The translations under genes were made by a program, and so were the position numbers. A DNA stretch of 39,847 nt from Chloroflexota bacterium (GTDB lineage Bacteria > Chloroflexota > Limnocylindria > P2-11E): positions 1-39,847 of the forward strand of contig VBDX01000151.1 of NCBI GenBank assembly GCA_005881885.1, read 5' to 3'. The notes beneath the pieces are model-generated. The model saw nothing but the letters and a program-made list of their open reading frames with translations, ran no database searches and was not told the origin of the DNA. Below, in pieces: positions 7,201 to 14,598 of the stretch (the stretch's first letter is position 1; every line of letters begins with the position of its first letter).

Positions 7201-8297
7201 TCGCCGTCCTCCTCGAGCGTCGACAGCCGGTCGGCCTCGTCCTGGGCCGCGAGCGCGTCGATGAGGTCATCGATGTCGCCGTCCATCCGGCGTTCGATAT
7301 TCGAGATGTTGTAGCCCAGGCGCCGGTCCGTGATGCGATCCTGCGGATAGTTGTAGGTACGCATCTTCTCGGCGCGCTCACCTCTGCCGATCTGCGCCCG
7401 CCGCGCCGTGGACTCCTCGGCTTCGCGTTCTTCCTGCGCGCGTGCCAGCAAACGCGCGCGAAGTACGGCCATGGCCTTCGCTTTGTTCTTGAGCTGGCTC
7501 CGCTCGTCCTGGCAGGTCACGACCTCACCCGTGGGGAGGTGGGTGATGCGCACCGCGGAGTCGGTGGTGTTGACGCCCTGGCCGCCGTGGCCGCCGGCGC
7601 GATAGACGTCGATCTTGAGATCCTCGTCGTTGATGACGAGGTCCGTCTCCTCGGCCTCCGGGAGGACGGCCACCGTCGCCGTGGAGGTGTGGATGCGGCC
7701 CTGCGCCTCGGTCGCCGGCACGCGCTGCACGCGATGGACACCCGATTCGAACTTGAGCTTCGAATAGGCGCCCTTTCCGGCGACGCGAAAGATGACCTCC
7801 TTGAAGCCACTCTTCTCGGACCGGCTCGCGGAGAGCTCCTCAGTCTTCCAGCGGTGTCGCTCGGCGTAGCGCAAATACATCTTGTAGAGATCGCCCGCGA
7901 ACAGCGCCGCCTCTTCCCCACCCTCGCCCGCCCGTAGCTCCACGATGACGTTCTTCTCATCGAGCGGATCGCGCGGCACAAGCTGCGAGCGCAGGCGCGT
8001 GCCGAGCTTGGTGACCTGGTCCGTCGCCTGCGCGATCTCCTCGCGCGCGAGGTCGCGCAGATCGGCGTCGTCACCGTTCACCAGCTCGCGCGCGTCAGCG
8101 AGCCGCTTCTCAGCGGCGCGCAGCGAACGCACCGTGTCGACCACCGGCTCGAGGGCGGCGAACTCCTGCCCGACGCTCCGGAGGCGCGAGGGATCGGACG
8201 TCGTCGCGGGATCGGAGAGCGAGCGGCCGAGCTCGTCGTAGCGCTCCTCGACCTTGTTGAGGCGTTTGCGCAGTCCGGCCGTCAGCGTATCGGTCAT
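7197..8297 (-). CDS. prfA: Peptide chain release factor 1
   Basis: 366 residues, the usual RF1 length. Release factor 1 reads UAA and UAG in the ribosomal A site and triggers peptidyl-tRNA hydrolysis. The codon-reading PxT motif is RVPATEAQGRIHTS (PAT, the RF1 form; RF2 has SPF). The catalytic GGQ lies in AGGHGGQGVNTTDSAVRITH. The N-terminal helical domain (1 to about 100) and C-terminal MRTYNYPQDRITDRRLGYN are also typical. ATG 8297 overlaps the DUF1385 stop (8294-8296). The downstream gene overlaps the prfA stop by 4 bp. In many bacteria the next gene is prmC, which methylates the GGQ glutamine; here it is an amidohydrolase. Confidence 0.97.
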   Translation of the reverse strand: MTDTLTAGLRKRLNKVEERYDELGRSLSDPATTSDPSRLRSVGQEFAALEPVVDTVRSLRAAEKRLADARELVNGDDADLRDLAREEIAQATDQVTKLGTRLRSQLVPRDPLDEKNVIVELRAGEGGEEAALFAGDLYKMYLRYAERHRWKTEELSASRSEKSGFKEVIFRVAGKGAYSKLKFESGVHRVQRVPATEAQGRIHTSTATVAVLPEAEETDLVINDEDLKIDVYRAGGHGGQGVNTTDSAVRITHLPTGEVVTCQDERSQLKNKAKAMAVLRARLLARAQEEREAEESTARRAQIGRGERAEKMRTYNYPQDRITDRRLGYNISNIERRMDGDIDDLIDALAAQDEADRLSTLEEDGD

Positions 8298-9187
8298 GCC
8301 GCGGCCTCGGCCTCGCGGTCGCCGGCGATGGCCTCTTCGAGCGAGGCGACGGCGACCTCGATCATCCGCTCGTCAGGACGGCGCGTGGTGATCCGCTGCA
8401 GCAACAGCCCCGGCGCGATGAGGACGCGCATGAGCGGCAGCCGCTCGTGCGCCGCGCCGAGTCGCAGCACCTCGTACGAGATCGAGGCCACCGGGATGAC
8501 CAGCAGCAGCCGCGCTACGAGATCGACCAGGAGGTTGACCCGCGGCAGAAATGCGAAGAGCGCGATCGCCACGACAGCGACGAACAAGAGGAACGCCGTG
8601 CCGCACCGCGGATGTGCGGTTGGGTACGGTGCGATGCGCTCGGCCACGAGCGGATCGCCGTGCTCGAACGCATGGATGGTCATGTGCTCGGCGCCGTGAT
8701 AGGCGAACACCCGCCGGACGTCTGGCATGAACGAGATGGCGATGAGATAACCGATGAGAAGGACCAGGCGGATCACGCCCTCGGTGATATTCAGCAACAC
8801 CGAGCTCGGCATCGCGGCACGCGCCAGATTGGTCGCCACATACGGGACCCCGATGAAGAGGACGAGCGCGGCGAAGAGCGCAAGTCCGATAACGACGTTA
8901 TTGCCGCCGGTGCTCGACTGCTCGCCCTCGAGTTGCACCTCCGCCGATCGCATCAGCATGCGGAGTCCGTAGCTCAGCGACTCCCACAACACCACGATCC
9001 CGCGCACGAACGGCAGCCGCGCGACGCGCGAGCGCAGCAGGGGCGAGCGCAGCGGCTCGCGATACCGGTAGATGTCGCCGTTCGGCCGGCGGCAGGCGAG
9101 CGCGACGGTCCGTCGCCCGCGGATCATCACGCCCTCGATGACCGCCTGTCCCCCATAGGCCGTCGGCTGCGGCTTCTTCTCGCTCAC
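8294..9187 (-). CDS. DUF1385 family integral membrane protein
   Basis: 297 residues from GTG 9187, which overlaps the tdk stop as GTGA; a longer start at 9232 would lie inside tdk and adds no family sequence. Family hallmarks are all present: [15 protein letters not shown] near the N-terminus, [18 protein letters not shown] in the middle and [16 protein letters not shown] soon after. About four to five hydrophobic segments are visible (for example [33 protein letters not shown] and a pair after HPRCG). The conserved His/Glu/Cys cluster suggests a metal site at the membrane surface. The function of DUF1385 is unknown, but the gene is commonly found between tdk/rpmE and prfA, as here. Confidence 0.92.
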   Translation of the reverse strand: MSEKKPQPTAYGGQAVIEGVMIRGRRTVALACRRPNGDIYRYREPLRSPLLRSRVARLPFVRGIVVLWESLSYGLRMLMRSAEVQLEGEQSSTGGNNVVIGLALFAALVLFIGVPYVATNLARAAMPSSVLLNITEGVIRLVLLIGYLIAISFMPDVRRVFAYHGAEHMTIHAFEHGDPLVAERIAPYPTAHPRCGTAFLLFVAVVAIALFAFLPRVNLLVDLVARLLLVIPVASISYEVLRLGAAHERLPLMRVLIAPGLLLQRITTRRPDERMIEVAVASLEEAIAGDREAEAAA

Positions 9188-9783
9188 GCTTCGACCGCCG
9201 TCCGGCGCGGCACCTCGTGGCAACCACGACACCGCGCCTCGTAGGCCTCTTGCGCCCCGATCACGATGATCGGCTCGTCGAAGAACGCCGGTACGCCGTT
9301 CACGATCCGCTGCGTCCTCGTTGCCGCCTCGCCGCAGACGACGCAGATCGCCTCGAGCTTGTCGACACGCTCCGCCAGCGCGAGCAGTAGCGGGACCCAG
9401 CCGAAGGGCTCGCCGCGGAAGTCGAGGTCGAGGCCCGCGCAGATCACGCGACGACCGCTCACCACGAGCGAGCGGACCACGTCGACGATGCCCGACTCGA
9501 AGAACTGCACCTCGTCGATCCCGACGACGCTCGTCTCCGGCTCGACCGATCGCGAGATATCCGCGCTCGAGCGCACCGGGCGCGCGACGAACGAATCGCC
9601 GTCGTGCGAACGGACGAGCGCGTTCCCGAAGCGGTCGTCGATCGCCGGCTTGAAGACCTGGACCGCGCGACGCGCGATGATCGCGCGCTTGACGCGTCTG
9701 ATGAGCTCTTCGCTCTTCCCGCTGAACATCGAACCGACGATGACCTCGAGACCGGCATGCCCGCCAGTCGGGATGTTCGGCAC
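9184..9783 (-). CDS. tdk: Thymidine kinase (type II)
   Basis: 199 residues. Catalyses ATP-dependent phosphorylation of thymidine to dTMP in the salvage pathway. Walker A is [11 protein letters not shown] (about residues 17-27). GIDEVQFFE near 88-96 is the Walker B-like region with the catalytic Glu, and [12 protein letters not shown] at about 115-126 is the conserved loop. The structural zinc is bound by CVVCGEA and CRGCHE (two CxxC pairs). [14 protein letters not shown] is the lasso loop covering the nucleoside. The start is GTG 9783, directly adjoining the rpmE stop (TAG then GTG). Confidence 0.96.
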   Translation of the reverse strand: MPNIPTGGHAGLEVIVGSMFSGKSEELIRRVKRAIIARRAVQVFKPAIDDRFGNALVRSHDGDSFVARPVRSSADISRSVEPETSVVGIDEVQFFESGIVDVVRSLVVSGRRVICAGLDLDFRGEPFGWVPLLLALAERVDKLEAICVVCGEAATRTQRIVNGVPAFFDEPIIVIGAQEAYEARCRGCHEVPRRTAVEA

Positions 9784-10029
9784 CTAACGGTGCGGGGCGG
9801 CCTCCGCGGTCGCGGACGGCGCCGCCGGTTCTTTCTTCGCGTACCGCTTGGTGAAGCGTTCGACGCGACCCTGCACGTCGAGGATGTGCTGCGTCCCGGT
9901 GTAGAACGGATGGCAGCCCGCGCAGACCTCCACGTGGAGCTCCGGTTTGGTGGACCCCGTCGTGTACGAGCGTCCGCAGGCGCAGATGATCTTCGCCTGC
10001 ATGTACTTGGGATGGATCTTTTCTTTCAT
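9784..10029 (-). CDS. rpmE: 50S ribosomal protein L31, zinc-binding type, with C-terminal tail
   Basis: 81 residues starting [19 protein letters not shown]. Four cysteines C16, C18, C36 and C39 make this the zinc-containing (C+) L31. [20 protein letters not shown] and VERFTKRY are diagnostic of the family. L31 sits in the central protuberance and forms a bridge between the ribosomal subunits. The core normally ends near residue 70; here an Ala/Pro/Glu tail ([17 protein letters not shown]) is added. The gene is 10 bp downstream of rpmA and adjoins tdk. Confidence 0.96.
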   Translation of the reverse strand: MKEKIHPKYMQAKIICACGRSYTTGSTKPELHVEVCAGCHPFYTGTQHILDVQGRVERFTKRYAKKEPAAPSATAEAAPHR

Positions 10030-10039
10030 GACCTGACCT

Positions 10040-10294
10040 CTAGCTTGCGACGACGCTCACGCGCCGGCGATCGTCGCGTGCGGGCTTGAACTCCACGGTC
10101 CCCGCAATGAGCGCGAAGAGCGTGTGATCCTTGCCGACGCCGACGTTGTTTCCTGGGAGAACACGCGTGCCGCGCTGGCGAACGATGATCGCCCCAGCGT
10201 CGACGCGCGCGCCCGCGTATTCCTTCACGCCGAGTCGCTGCCCGGCGCTGTCTCGTCCGTTGCGGGTCGAACCCGCGCCTTTCTTGTGTGCCAT
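10040..10294 (-). CDS. rpmA: 50S ribosomal protein L27
   Basis: 84 residues starting [20 protein letters not shown], the standard bacterial L27 N-terminus that reaches the peptidyl-transferase centre. [20 protein letters not shown] and [20 protein letters not shown] are conserved core motifs. There is no Firmicutes-type cleavable leader before AHKK. The gene is 6 bp downstream of rplU and 10 bp upstream of rpmE, so all three belong to one transcript. The Obg GTPase gene that often follows rpmA is absent here. Confidence 0.97.
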   Translation of the reverse strand: MAHKKGAGSTRNGRDSAGQRLGVKEYAGARVDAGAIIVRQRGTRVLPGNNVGVGKDHTLFALIAGTVEFKPARDDRRRVSVVAS

Positions 10295-10300
10295 TTCCCT

Positions 10301-10612
10301 CTATGCCTCGATCTTCGTGATTCGGAGCGTCGTCTCGTCTTGACGGTGGCCACGCGTCTTCCGCGACCTGGTCTTGTTCTTGTATTTGAACACGCGGATC
10401 TTCGGGCCTCTTCCATGCCGGACGATCTCCGCCAACACTTTGGCGTCGCTGACGAAGGGTGTCCCGGCACGTACGCGAACGCCGTCGGCGACGAGCAGCA
10501 CCTGGTCGAAGGTCACCGTATCCCCGGGATCCGCCTTGCGGCGATCGACGGTGATCTGGGCGCCTTCCTCGACCCGGTAGCTCTTGGTGCCGTTTCGGAC
10601 GACCGCGTACAC
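10301..10612 (-). CDS. rplU: 50S ribosomal protein L21
   Basis: 103 residues, the exact usual length, from GTG 10612 (protein starts with YAVVRNGTKSYRVEEGAQIT after the initiator). A GGAGAGG purine block lies about 10 nt upstream. VLLVADGVRVRAGTPFVSDA and KIRVFKYKNKTRSRKTRGHR (rRNA-binding, KYKxKxxxRxxxGHRQ signature) are diagnostic. L21 binds 23S rRNA and is first in the leftward rplU-rpmA-rpmE-tdk-DUF1385-prfA operon. A much longer frame extends upstream to 11785, but it only crosses the terminator and the antisense frame of another gene. Confidence 0.96.
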   Translation of the reverse strand: MYAVVRNGTKSYRVEEGAQITVDRRKADPGDTVTFDQVLLVADGVRVRAGTPFVSDAKVLAEIVRHGRGPKIRVFKYKNKTRSRKTRGHRQDETTLRITKIEA

Positions 10613-10667
10613 GGACTTGGTGACCTCTCCGAACAGAAAAAGTCGCCGCGCATCACGCGCGACGTAA

Positions 10668-10707
10668 GAAAAGTATACCGGACGGCCGTCCTGACGACGG
10701 CCGTCCG
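10668..10707 (-). terminator. Intrinsic terminator between the 10720-11937 gene and rplU, overlapping a possible -10
   Basis: A perfect 12 bp stem (arms CGGACGGCCGTC at 10679-10690 and GACGGCCGTCCG at 10696-10707, 5 nt loop) is followed in the leftward direction by GTATACTTTTCTTAC, a U-rich tail. It lies 13 bp past the stop of the upstream gene and should separate it from the ribosomal operon. The tail contains TATACT (10677-10672), a good -10 box about 60 nt ahead of rplU, but there is no clear -35; the expected position falls in the hairpin. Confidence 0.75.
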
Positions 10708-10719
10708 CTCTGTCGCTCG

Positions 10720-11937
10720 CTAGGCCGGAGCGGGTTCCCGCATCGTCGCGGGAGCCCCCGCAAGCCGCATCTCGTACGTGACGATCGCGAGCAGCGCCGA
10801 GAGGCCCATGATCGGCGCGGTGAAGGCCACAGGGTGAGAGAACGCCGCTGAGCCGGCGCTCGTGCCGACGAAGATCAGGACCGCGATGAATGACGCAGCT
10901 CCGACGTTGAGGCCCCAGAAGATGACGTGATCGGCCCAGGGCCACACACGCGGGCGTTCGGCCAAGAGCGTCAGGAGCGCGCCGAACAGCACGTTCGTCG
11001 AGAGGCCCACGAACATCGTGTGATTGAGCGCGTTGAGGAAGCCCGGAGGGATCTTCGAGAAGTCCCCCTGGGCCGCGATGCTCATCTGCACGAGCGTGAC
11101 CAGGAGCACCAGTCCAAGGACCATGAACGGGATAGCGATCGCGGCATGGCGTGCTCCAGTCGGAGCGCCCCAGGCCGCTCCCAGAACGCGGCCGCCAAGG
11201 CGGACGGCGACCATGACGATGCCGGCGACCTGGAGAACGTTCGATACGAGCAGGAACGGCTGGACGTTCGCCAGGAATCCGATCGCGAGCGTGAGCCCAG
11301 CGAGGAAAAGAAGCCAGGACTGGATCTCGCCGCCCCTCGTTCGCCCCCCGCCGGGGTTCAAGATCCACTCCGCAACGCCGGCCGCGACGAGGATCAGGTA
11401 CCCGCCGACCTGCGCGGACGCGTGCGCGCCGATAAGGACGCTGTTCTGCTCGTTGAGGTTGTTGGTCGCGTAGAGGATCTGGACAATGACGCCCAGCGTC
11501 GAGCCGATGACGAGAGTCGTCAGACCGAGCACGACGGAGAGCTTCGGGTTGCTGACCCGGCCGTAGCCTTCGGACGTCGTTCGCTGGACGACCCACCACC
11601 ACCAGCCGACGATGACCGCGAGCTCGATCGCGCCGAAGATCGCGCGCGCGTAGAAGTTGCCTGACCAGAACGCCAGGACGTACGCGGCCGTCGCCAGAGC
11701 GCTCAGGAGAACGTTCCGCGTGATTGTCGTGCCGTTTCCTCCGAAGAGCGCGATCGCGATCCCGAAGACGCCCATCGTGATCCATCCGAGTGTCCCCGAG
11801 TGAAGATGGGTGAGAAGCGTGTTGCGATCAATGTCGCCGAAGATCTTGGTTGCGTTCGTGAGGCCGAGCAATGCAGTGAGCGCGAAGATGCCGAGCCCGT
11901 ACTGGAAGGCGCGCGTGGCGCCTGCTGGATAGGTCAT
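10720..11937 (-). CDS. Multi-pass membrane protein resembling cbb3/NOR-type heme-copper oxidase subunit I
   Basis: 405 residues with about 12 hydrophobic segments; GGGAGGG lies 5 nt before ATG 11937. The N-terminal part TLLTHLHSGTLGWITMGVFG resembles the low-spin heme His region of cbb3 and nitric-oxide-reductase subunit I-like proteins ('HxHxGxLGW'). Further membrane histidines occur in LIGAHASAQVGGYLILVAAG and FLNALNHTMFVGLSTNVLFG. I see no HPEVY-type motif or HH pair that would form a copper B site, so a full oxidase is unlikely; heme binding without oxygen reduction is an inference. A Trp run (GWWWWVV) sits at about 110. It is 24 bp downstream of a metallo-hydrolase gene and ends in a terminator. 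Confidence 0.65.
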   Translation of the reverse strand: MTYPAGATRAFQYGLGIFALTALLGLTNATKIFGDIDRNTLLTHLHSGTLGWITMGVFGIAIALFGGNGTTITRNVLLSALATAAYVLAFWSGNFYARAIFGAIELAVIVGWWWWVVQRTTSEGYGRVSNPKLSVVLGLTTLVIGSTLGVIVQILYATNNLNEQNSVLIGAHASAQVGGYLILVAAGVAEWILNPGGGRTRGGEIQSWLLFLAGLTLAIGFLANVQPFLLVSNVLQVAGIVMVAVRLGGRVLGAAWGAPTGARHAAIAIPFMVLGLVLLVTLVQMSIAAQGDFSKIPPGFLNALNHTMFVGLSTNVLFGALLTLLAERPRVWPWADHVIFWGLNVGAASFIAVLIFVGTSAGSAAFSHPVAFTAPIMGLSALLAIVTYEMRLAGAPATMREPAPA

Positions 11938-11961
11938 GAGTCCCTCCCTCGCCGCGTGAGG

Positions 11962-12603
11962 TTAGCGCGCGCGAGAGTCGAGTGCGACGACCTGCACGTT
12001 CTCCGGCAATGAACCGCGCGTGACCGAGAGCTTCGGAACCGGCGTGAGCTCCTTGACCCCAAGCTCGTGTAAAAGCCGGTCGAACGGTCTGTCCTTCTTC
12101 TTGTCGTCCGGGTCGTACGACATCGGCACGACCACCTTGGGCTCGAGCTGGTGGATGACCTCGGCGGCCTTCGCCGCGGTCAGGTTGACCTCCGCGCCGG
12201 AGATCGGCACCAGGACGATGTCGACGTCGCCGAGCCGCTCGAGATCCGCGGCCGGGAGCTCGTGGCCGAGATCTCCAAGATGGCAGACCACCAGATCGTC
12301 GAGGCGTATCGCGAAGACCGTGTTCCGTCCGCGCGCCGTGCCCTTCTCGTCGTCGTGGTATGCGGCAATGCCGGTGACGAGCACCTCGCGCACCTCGTAT
12401 TCGCCGGGCCCGCGGAGCACTACCGGCTCGCCAGCGACGGACTTGAGACTCGAATGCCCCGGGTGGTCGTGCGAGATGGTGACGATCGCAGCCTCGGTCT
12501 TTGGGATGGCGTGACCAGATTTGGGGTCGGGCGGGTCGGTCAGCACGACCCCTTCGCGGCCGCGCATGCGAAAACACGCGTGGCCGAGCCAGGTGAGGTC
12601 CAT
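11962..12603 (-). CDS. Metallo-beta-lactamase-fold hydrolase (UlaG/COG2220-like)
   Basis: 213 residues from ATG 12603, chosen because MDLTWLGHACFRMRG is the standard start of this family; the 34 residues upstream are not conserved-looking. TISHDHPGHSS at about 41-51 is the metal motif, but the family HxHxDH reads H-D-H-P-G-H here, so the usual Asp is Gly. VCHLGDLGHELPAADLERLG at about 105-124 is the second metal region (GDLGH) and VPISGAEVNLTAAKAAEVI is the following conserved loop. VVVPMSYD supplies the region of the last His in relatives but has Ser-Tyr-Asp. Substrate is unknown. A TATTCT box 11 nt before ATG with no Shine-Dalgarno suggests a very short leader. It is divergent from the sigma factor gene. 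Confidence 0.82.
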   Translation of the reverse strand: MDLTWLGHACFRMRGREGVVLTDPPDPKSGHAIPKTEAAIVTISHDHPGHSSLKSVAGEPVVLRGPGEYEVREVLVTGIAAYHDDEKGTARGRNTVFAIRLDDLVVCHLGDLGHELPAADLERLGDVDIVLVPISGAEVNLTAAKAAEVIHQLEPKVVVPMSYDPDDKKKDRPFDRLLHELGVKELTPVPKLSVTRGSLPENVQVVALDSRAR

Positions 12604-12655
12604 GGAGTGGGCCGAGAATACGCGAAACACCGCGCCGGACCACCGGGTAGAGCGA

Positions 12656-13252
12656 GTGACCGGGCGAGGTCCTGGCCGTGTAACGGAGGCTCGGCTGACC
12701 GGCACCGACCAGGACGTCGTACGGGCGTGCCTCGCCGGTGACGCCGACGCCTACGCGACCCTCGTCGAACGATACGGAGGCCGCGTCTACAACATCGCAC
12801 TTCGGATCACGGGCGACGCCGACGCGGCAAACGACTGCGCTCAGGAGGCATTTATCCGCGCCTATCGCGCGCTCCATCAATACGACCCCGCGCTCCCGTT
12901 GGGGCCGTGGCTCTATCGCATCACCACGAACGCCAGCTTGAATCACGTCCGTCGCTGGCATGCGCACGAGGCGCCCGTCGACGAGCTGCCGGAGTCGCCC
13001 GAAGAACAGGACGCCGGACCTGAGGCCACGGCGCTGCGGCGCGAGGAGCTCGGCGAGGTGGTCGCGGCCATGGCGGAGCTGCCGGCGGCCTACCGCGCCG
13101 CGCTGACGCTCCGGCACATGCAGCAGCTCTCGTATCAAGAGGTGGCGGACGCGCTCGATATCCCCCTCGGTACCGTCAAGACGCACTTGCACCGCGCGCG
13201 GGCGGCGCTCAGGGTGCGCCTCGCGGCACGGTCGAAGGGGAGGTCCGCGTGA
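12656..13252 (+). CDS. Sigma-70 family (ECF-like) RNA polymerase sigma factor
   Basis: 198 residues from GTG 12656. Region 2 is YATLVERYGGRVYNIALRIT plus CAQEAFIRAYRAL (core binding and -10 recognition); region 4 is LSYQEVADALDIPLGTVKTH plus LHRARAALR (the -35 helix-turn-helix). These are the only two conserved regions, which places it in the ECF group, length about right. The start is uncertain: CTG at 12695 has GGAGG 5 nt upstream and would give the common ECF opening (xTGTDQDVVRACLAGD); GTG 12656 is the nearest conventional start but has no good ribosome-binding site. The stop overlaps the next gene by 4 bp (GTGA), and that gene is a membrane protein that may be its regulator. Confidence 0.92.
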   Translation: MTGRGPGRVTEARLTGTDQDVVRACLAGDADAYATLVERYGGRVYNIALRITGDADAANDCAQEAFIRAYRALHQYDPALPLGPWLYRITTNASLNHVRRWHAHEAPVDELPESPEEQDAGPEATALRREELGEVVAAMAELPAAYRAALTLRHMQQLSYQEVADALDIPLGTVKTHLHRARAALRVRLAARSKGRSA

Positions 13253-13641
13253 GCCGATACGCGCCGTCCGATCTCGAGCCCGCGGAGAGGGCCATCCATC
13301 AGGTGCTCTCGGCGGTCGCGCCGCAGGCGCTCCCGCTCGGGTTCCGCGACGCGGTCATGCGACGCGTCGCCGCGCGCGAAGGCGTCGCGTGGGAATGGAT
13401 CGTCGCGGGGGTGCTTGCGCTGCCGTCGGTCGCATTCCTCGTCTACCAGGTCGTGACGCACGGCGACGAGTTCACCACGGCGCTGAACAACGTGATGACC
13501 GCGGCGTCGGCGGAGAGCGCGGACGCGTTCTTCTTCGTCGACGGCACGACGGTCCTCGCGCTTGCGATCCTCGGCATTGCCAGCCTCATGGCCGCGCACG
13601 CGTCGATCGTCGCTCCGCTGCGGCACTCCACGAGTCGATGA
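13249..13641 (+). CDS. Small membrane protein coupled to the sigma factor; candidate anti-sigma factor
   Basis: 130 residues, GTG start overlapping the sigma stop. The N-terminal 45 residues (MSRYAPSDLEPAERAIHQVL, then ALPLGFRDAVMRRVAARE) are soluble and helical, similar in layout to an anti-sigma N-terminal domain. Two hydrophobic segments follow: WIVAGVLALPSVAFLVYQVV and VLALAILGIASLMAAHASIV. There is no HxxxCxxC zinc motif of the ZAS type. The position directly after the sigma gene with translational coupling supports an anti-sigma role, but this is inference only. The stop overlaps the next gene as ATGA. Confidence 0.7.
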   Translation: MSRYAPSDLEPAERAIHQVLSAVAPQALPLGFRDAVMRRVAAREGVAWEWIVAGVLALPSVAFLVYQVVTHGDEFTTALNNVMTAASAESADAFFFVDGTTVLALAILGIASLMAAHASIVAPLRHSTSR

Positions 13642-14426
13642 AGCAGCGCGAGGCGATGCTCGTCCTCGCCGCGGTCGTGCTCGCCGTCGGCGTCTCCGCG
13701 ATCCTGCTCGCCAGCTCGCTCGCGAGCACGCAGAGCGCGTCGAGTCAGAGACCGGGGATCTTCTTCAGCCCGCGCAACAGCCCGCCGCCAGCGCGTTCGG
13801 TGATCGAGGCGCAGCGCGACCTGCCGGCGCCCCTTCAGCCGATCCTCCCGGTACAGCGCGGACTCACGGACACGGCACGGGACGCGGCAGGTTACCTGCT
13901 GATCCTGCTCGGCACGTCGGCGGCACTCGTCCTGGCGCGCGATCAGGTGGTGAGCACGTATCGCGCATCGCTCGGGGGGTGGCGCGTTCAGCTCCGCGTT
14001 CTCGGCAGCGGCCTCGCGGTCATCGGCGTCGGCGCGTCGGCCGCCGCGCTCGCCTGGATCGTGTTCCTGGGATCGGTATCAACGTTCCGCAACGGGGGTT
14101 TCATCGGTGTGCCAGCCGCGCTGCAGGTGGGCCTCGCGGCGTTCAGCGTGGCGATCGTCGTCGCCGGCCTCGCTGCGCTGGTCGGGTTCGCCGCGGCATC
14201 CTGGGTGCTCGGCGACGCGCTCTTTCGGATCAGGGGGCTGCGCCGTTATGGCGAAAGAGTCCCGACGCCTCTCATCGCCCTCTTAGGCGCGACCCTTATC
14301 TATATCGCATGGCAGCTTCCATATCTGGGCGCTTTCGCGGTGGTCGCTGCCCTCGCGTATGCGCTAGGGGCCGTCGTGACGGCGCGACTCGCGCATTCCG
14401 CCGACGCGCAAGTCGCGCGGCAATAA
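13638..14426 (+). CDS. Polytopic membrane protein, third gene of the sigma operon
   Basis: 262 residues from ATG 13638, which overlaps the previous stop by 4 bp. A first hydrophobic segment (MLVLAAVVLAVGVSAILLAS) is followed by a Ser/Pro-rich extracytoplasmic stretch of about 60 residues (QRPGIFFSPRNSPPPARS), then at least four more membrane segments (GYLLILLGTSAALVLARD, LAVIGVGASAAALAWIVFLG, LQVGLAAFSVAIVVAGLAAL and the C-terminal pair). No family is recognised. Its coupling to a sigma factor suggests a sensor or a regulated envelope protein. The 172 bp that follow contain the promoter of the efflux operon. Confidence 0.7.
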   Translation: MKQREAMLVLAAVVLAVGVSAILLASSLASTQSASSQRPGIFFSPRNSPPPARSVIEAQRDLPAPLQPILPVQRGLTDTARDAAGYLLILLGTSAALVLARDQVVSTYRASLGGWRVQLRVLGSGLAVIGVGASAAALAWIVFLGSVSTFRNGGFIGVPAALQVGLAAFSVAIVVAGLAALVGFAAASWVLGDALFRIRGLRRYGERVPTPLIALLGATLIYIAWQLPYLGAFAVVAALAYALGAVVTARLAHSADAQVARQ

Positions 14427-14507
14427 CAGAGCACCGAGAGAGTGGCTTCATGACTGTATCGACCGCGGCCCGCGGATCGAGCGTGGCGAACGACACGTTC
14501 AGAACGC

Positions 14508-14535
14508 TTGACCCTTGTCGGGCCACGGATATACT
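14508..14535 (+). promoter_or_regulatory. Sigma-70-type promoter of the efflux operon
   Basis: TTGACC (14508-14513), a 16 bp spacer and TATACT (14530-14535) lie 64 bp before the GTG start at 14599. AGGAG about 10 nt before that GTG is the ribosome-binding site. Matches to consensus are 5 of 6 in both boxes. Confidence 0.65.
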
Positions 14536-14598
14536 TCGGAAGCCGAACTATTTGGAACCCGAACTTATTAGTCAGGGCGATCGCAGGAGAAATGGATC

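Noticed and set aside
10301-11785. Single 494-codon leftward frame containing L21 at its end
   Set aside because: Only the last 103 codons match L21. The remainder crosses the terminator and reads a shadow frame of the oxidase-like gene.
12521-12655. N-terminal extension of the sigma factor to the ATG at 12521
   Set aside because: It would overlap the start of the divergent MBL gene and adds Arg/Pro-rich text unlike a sigma factor.
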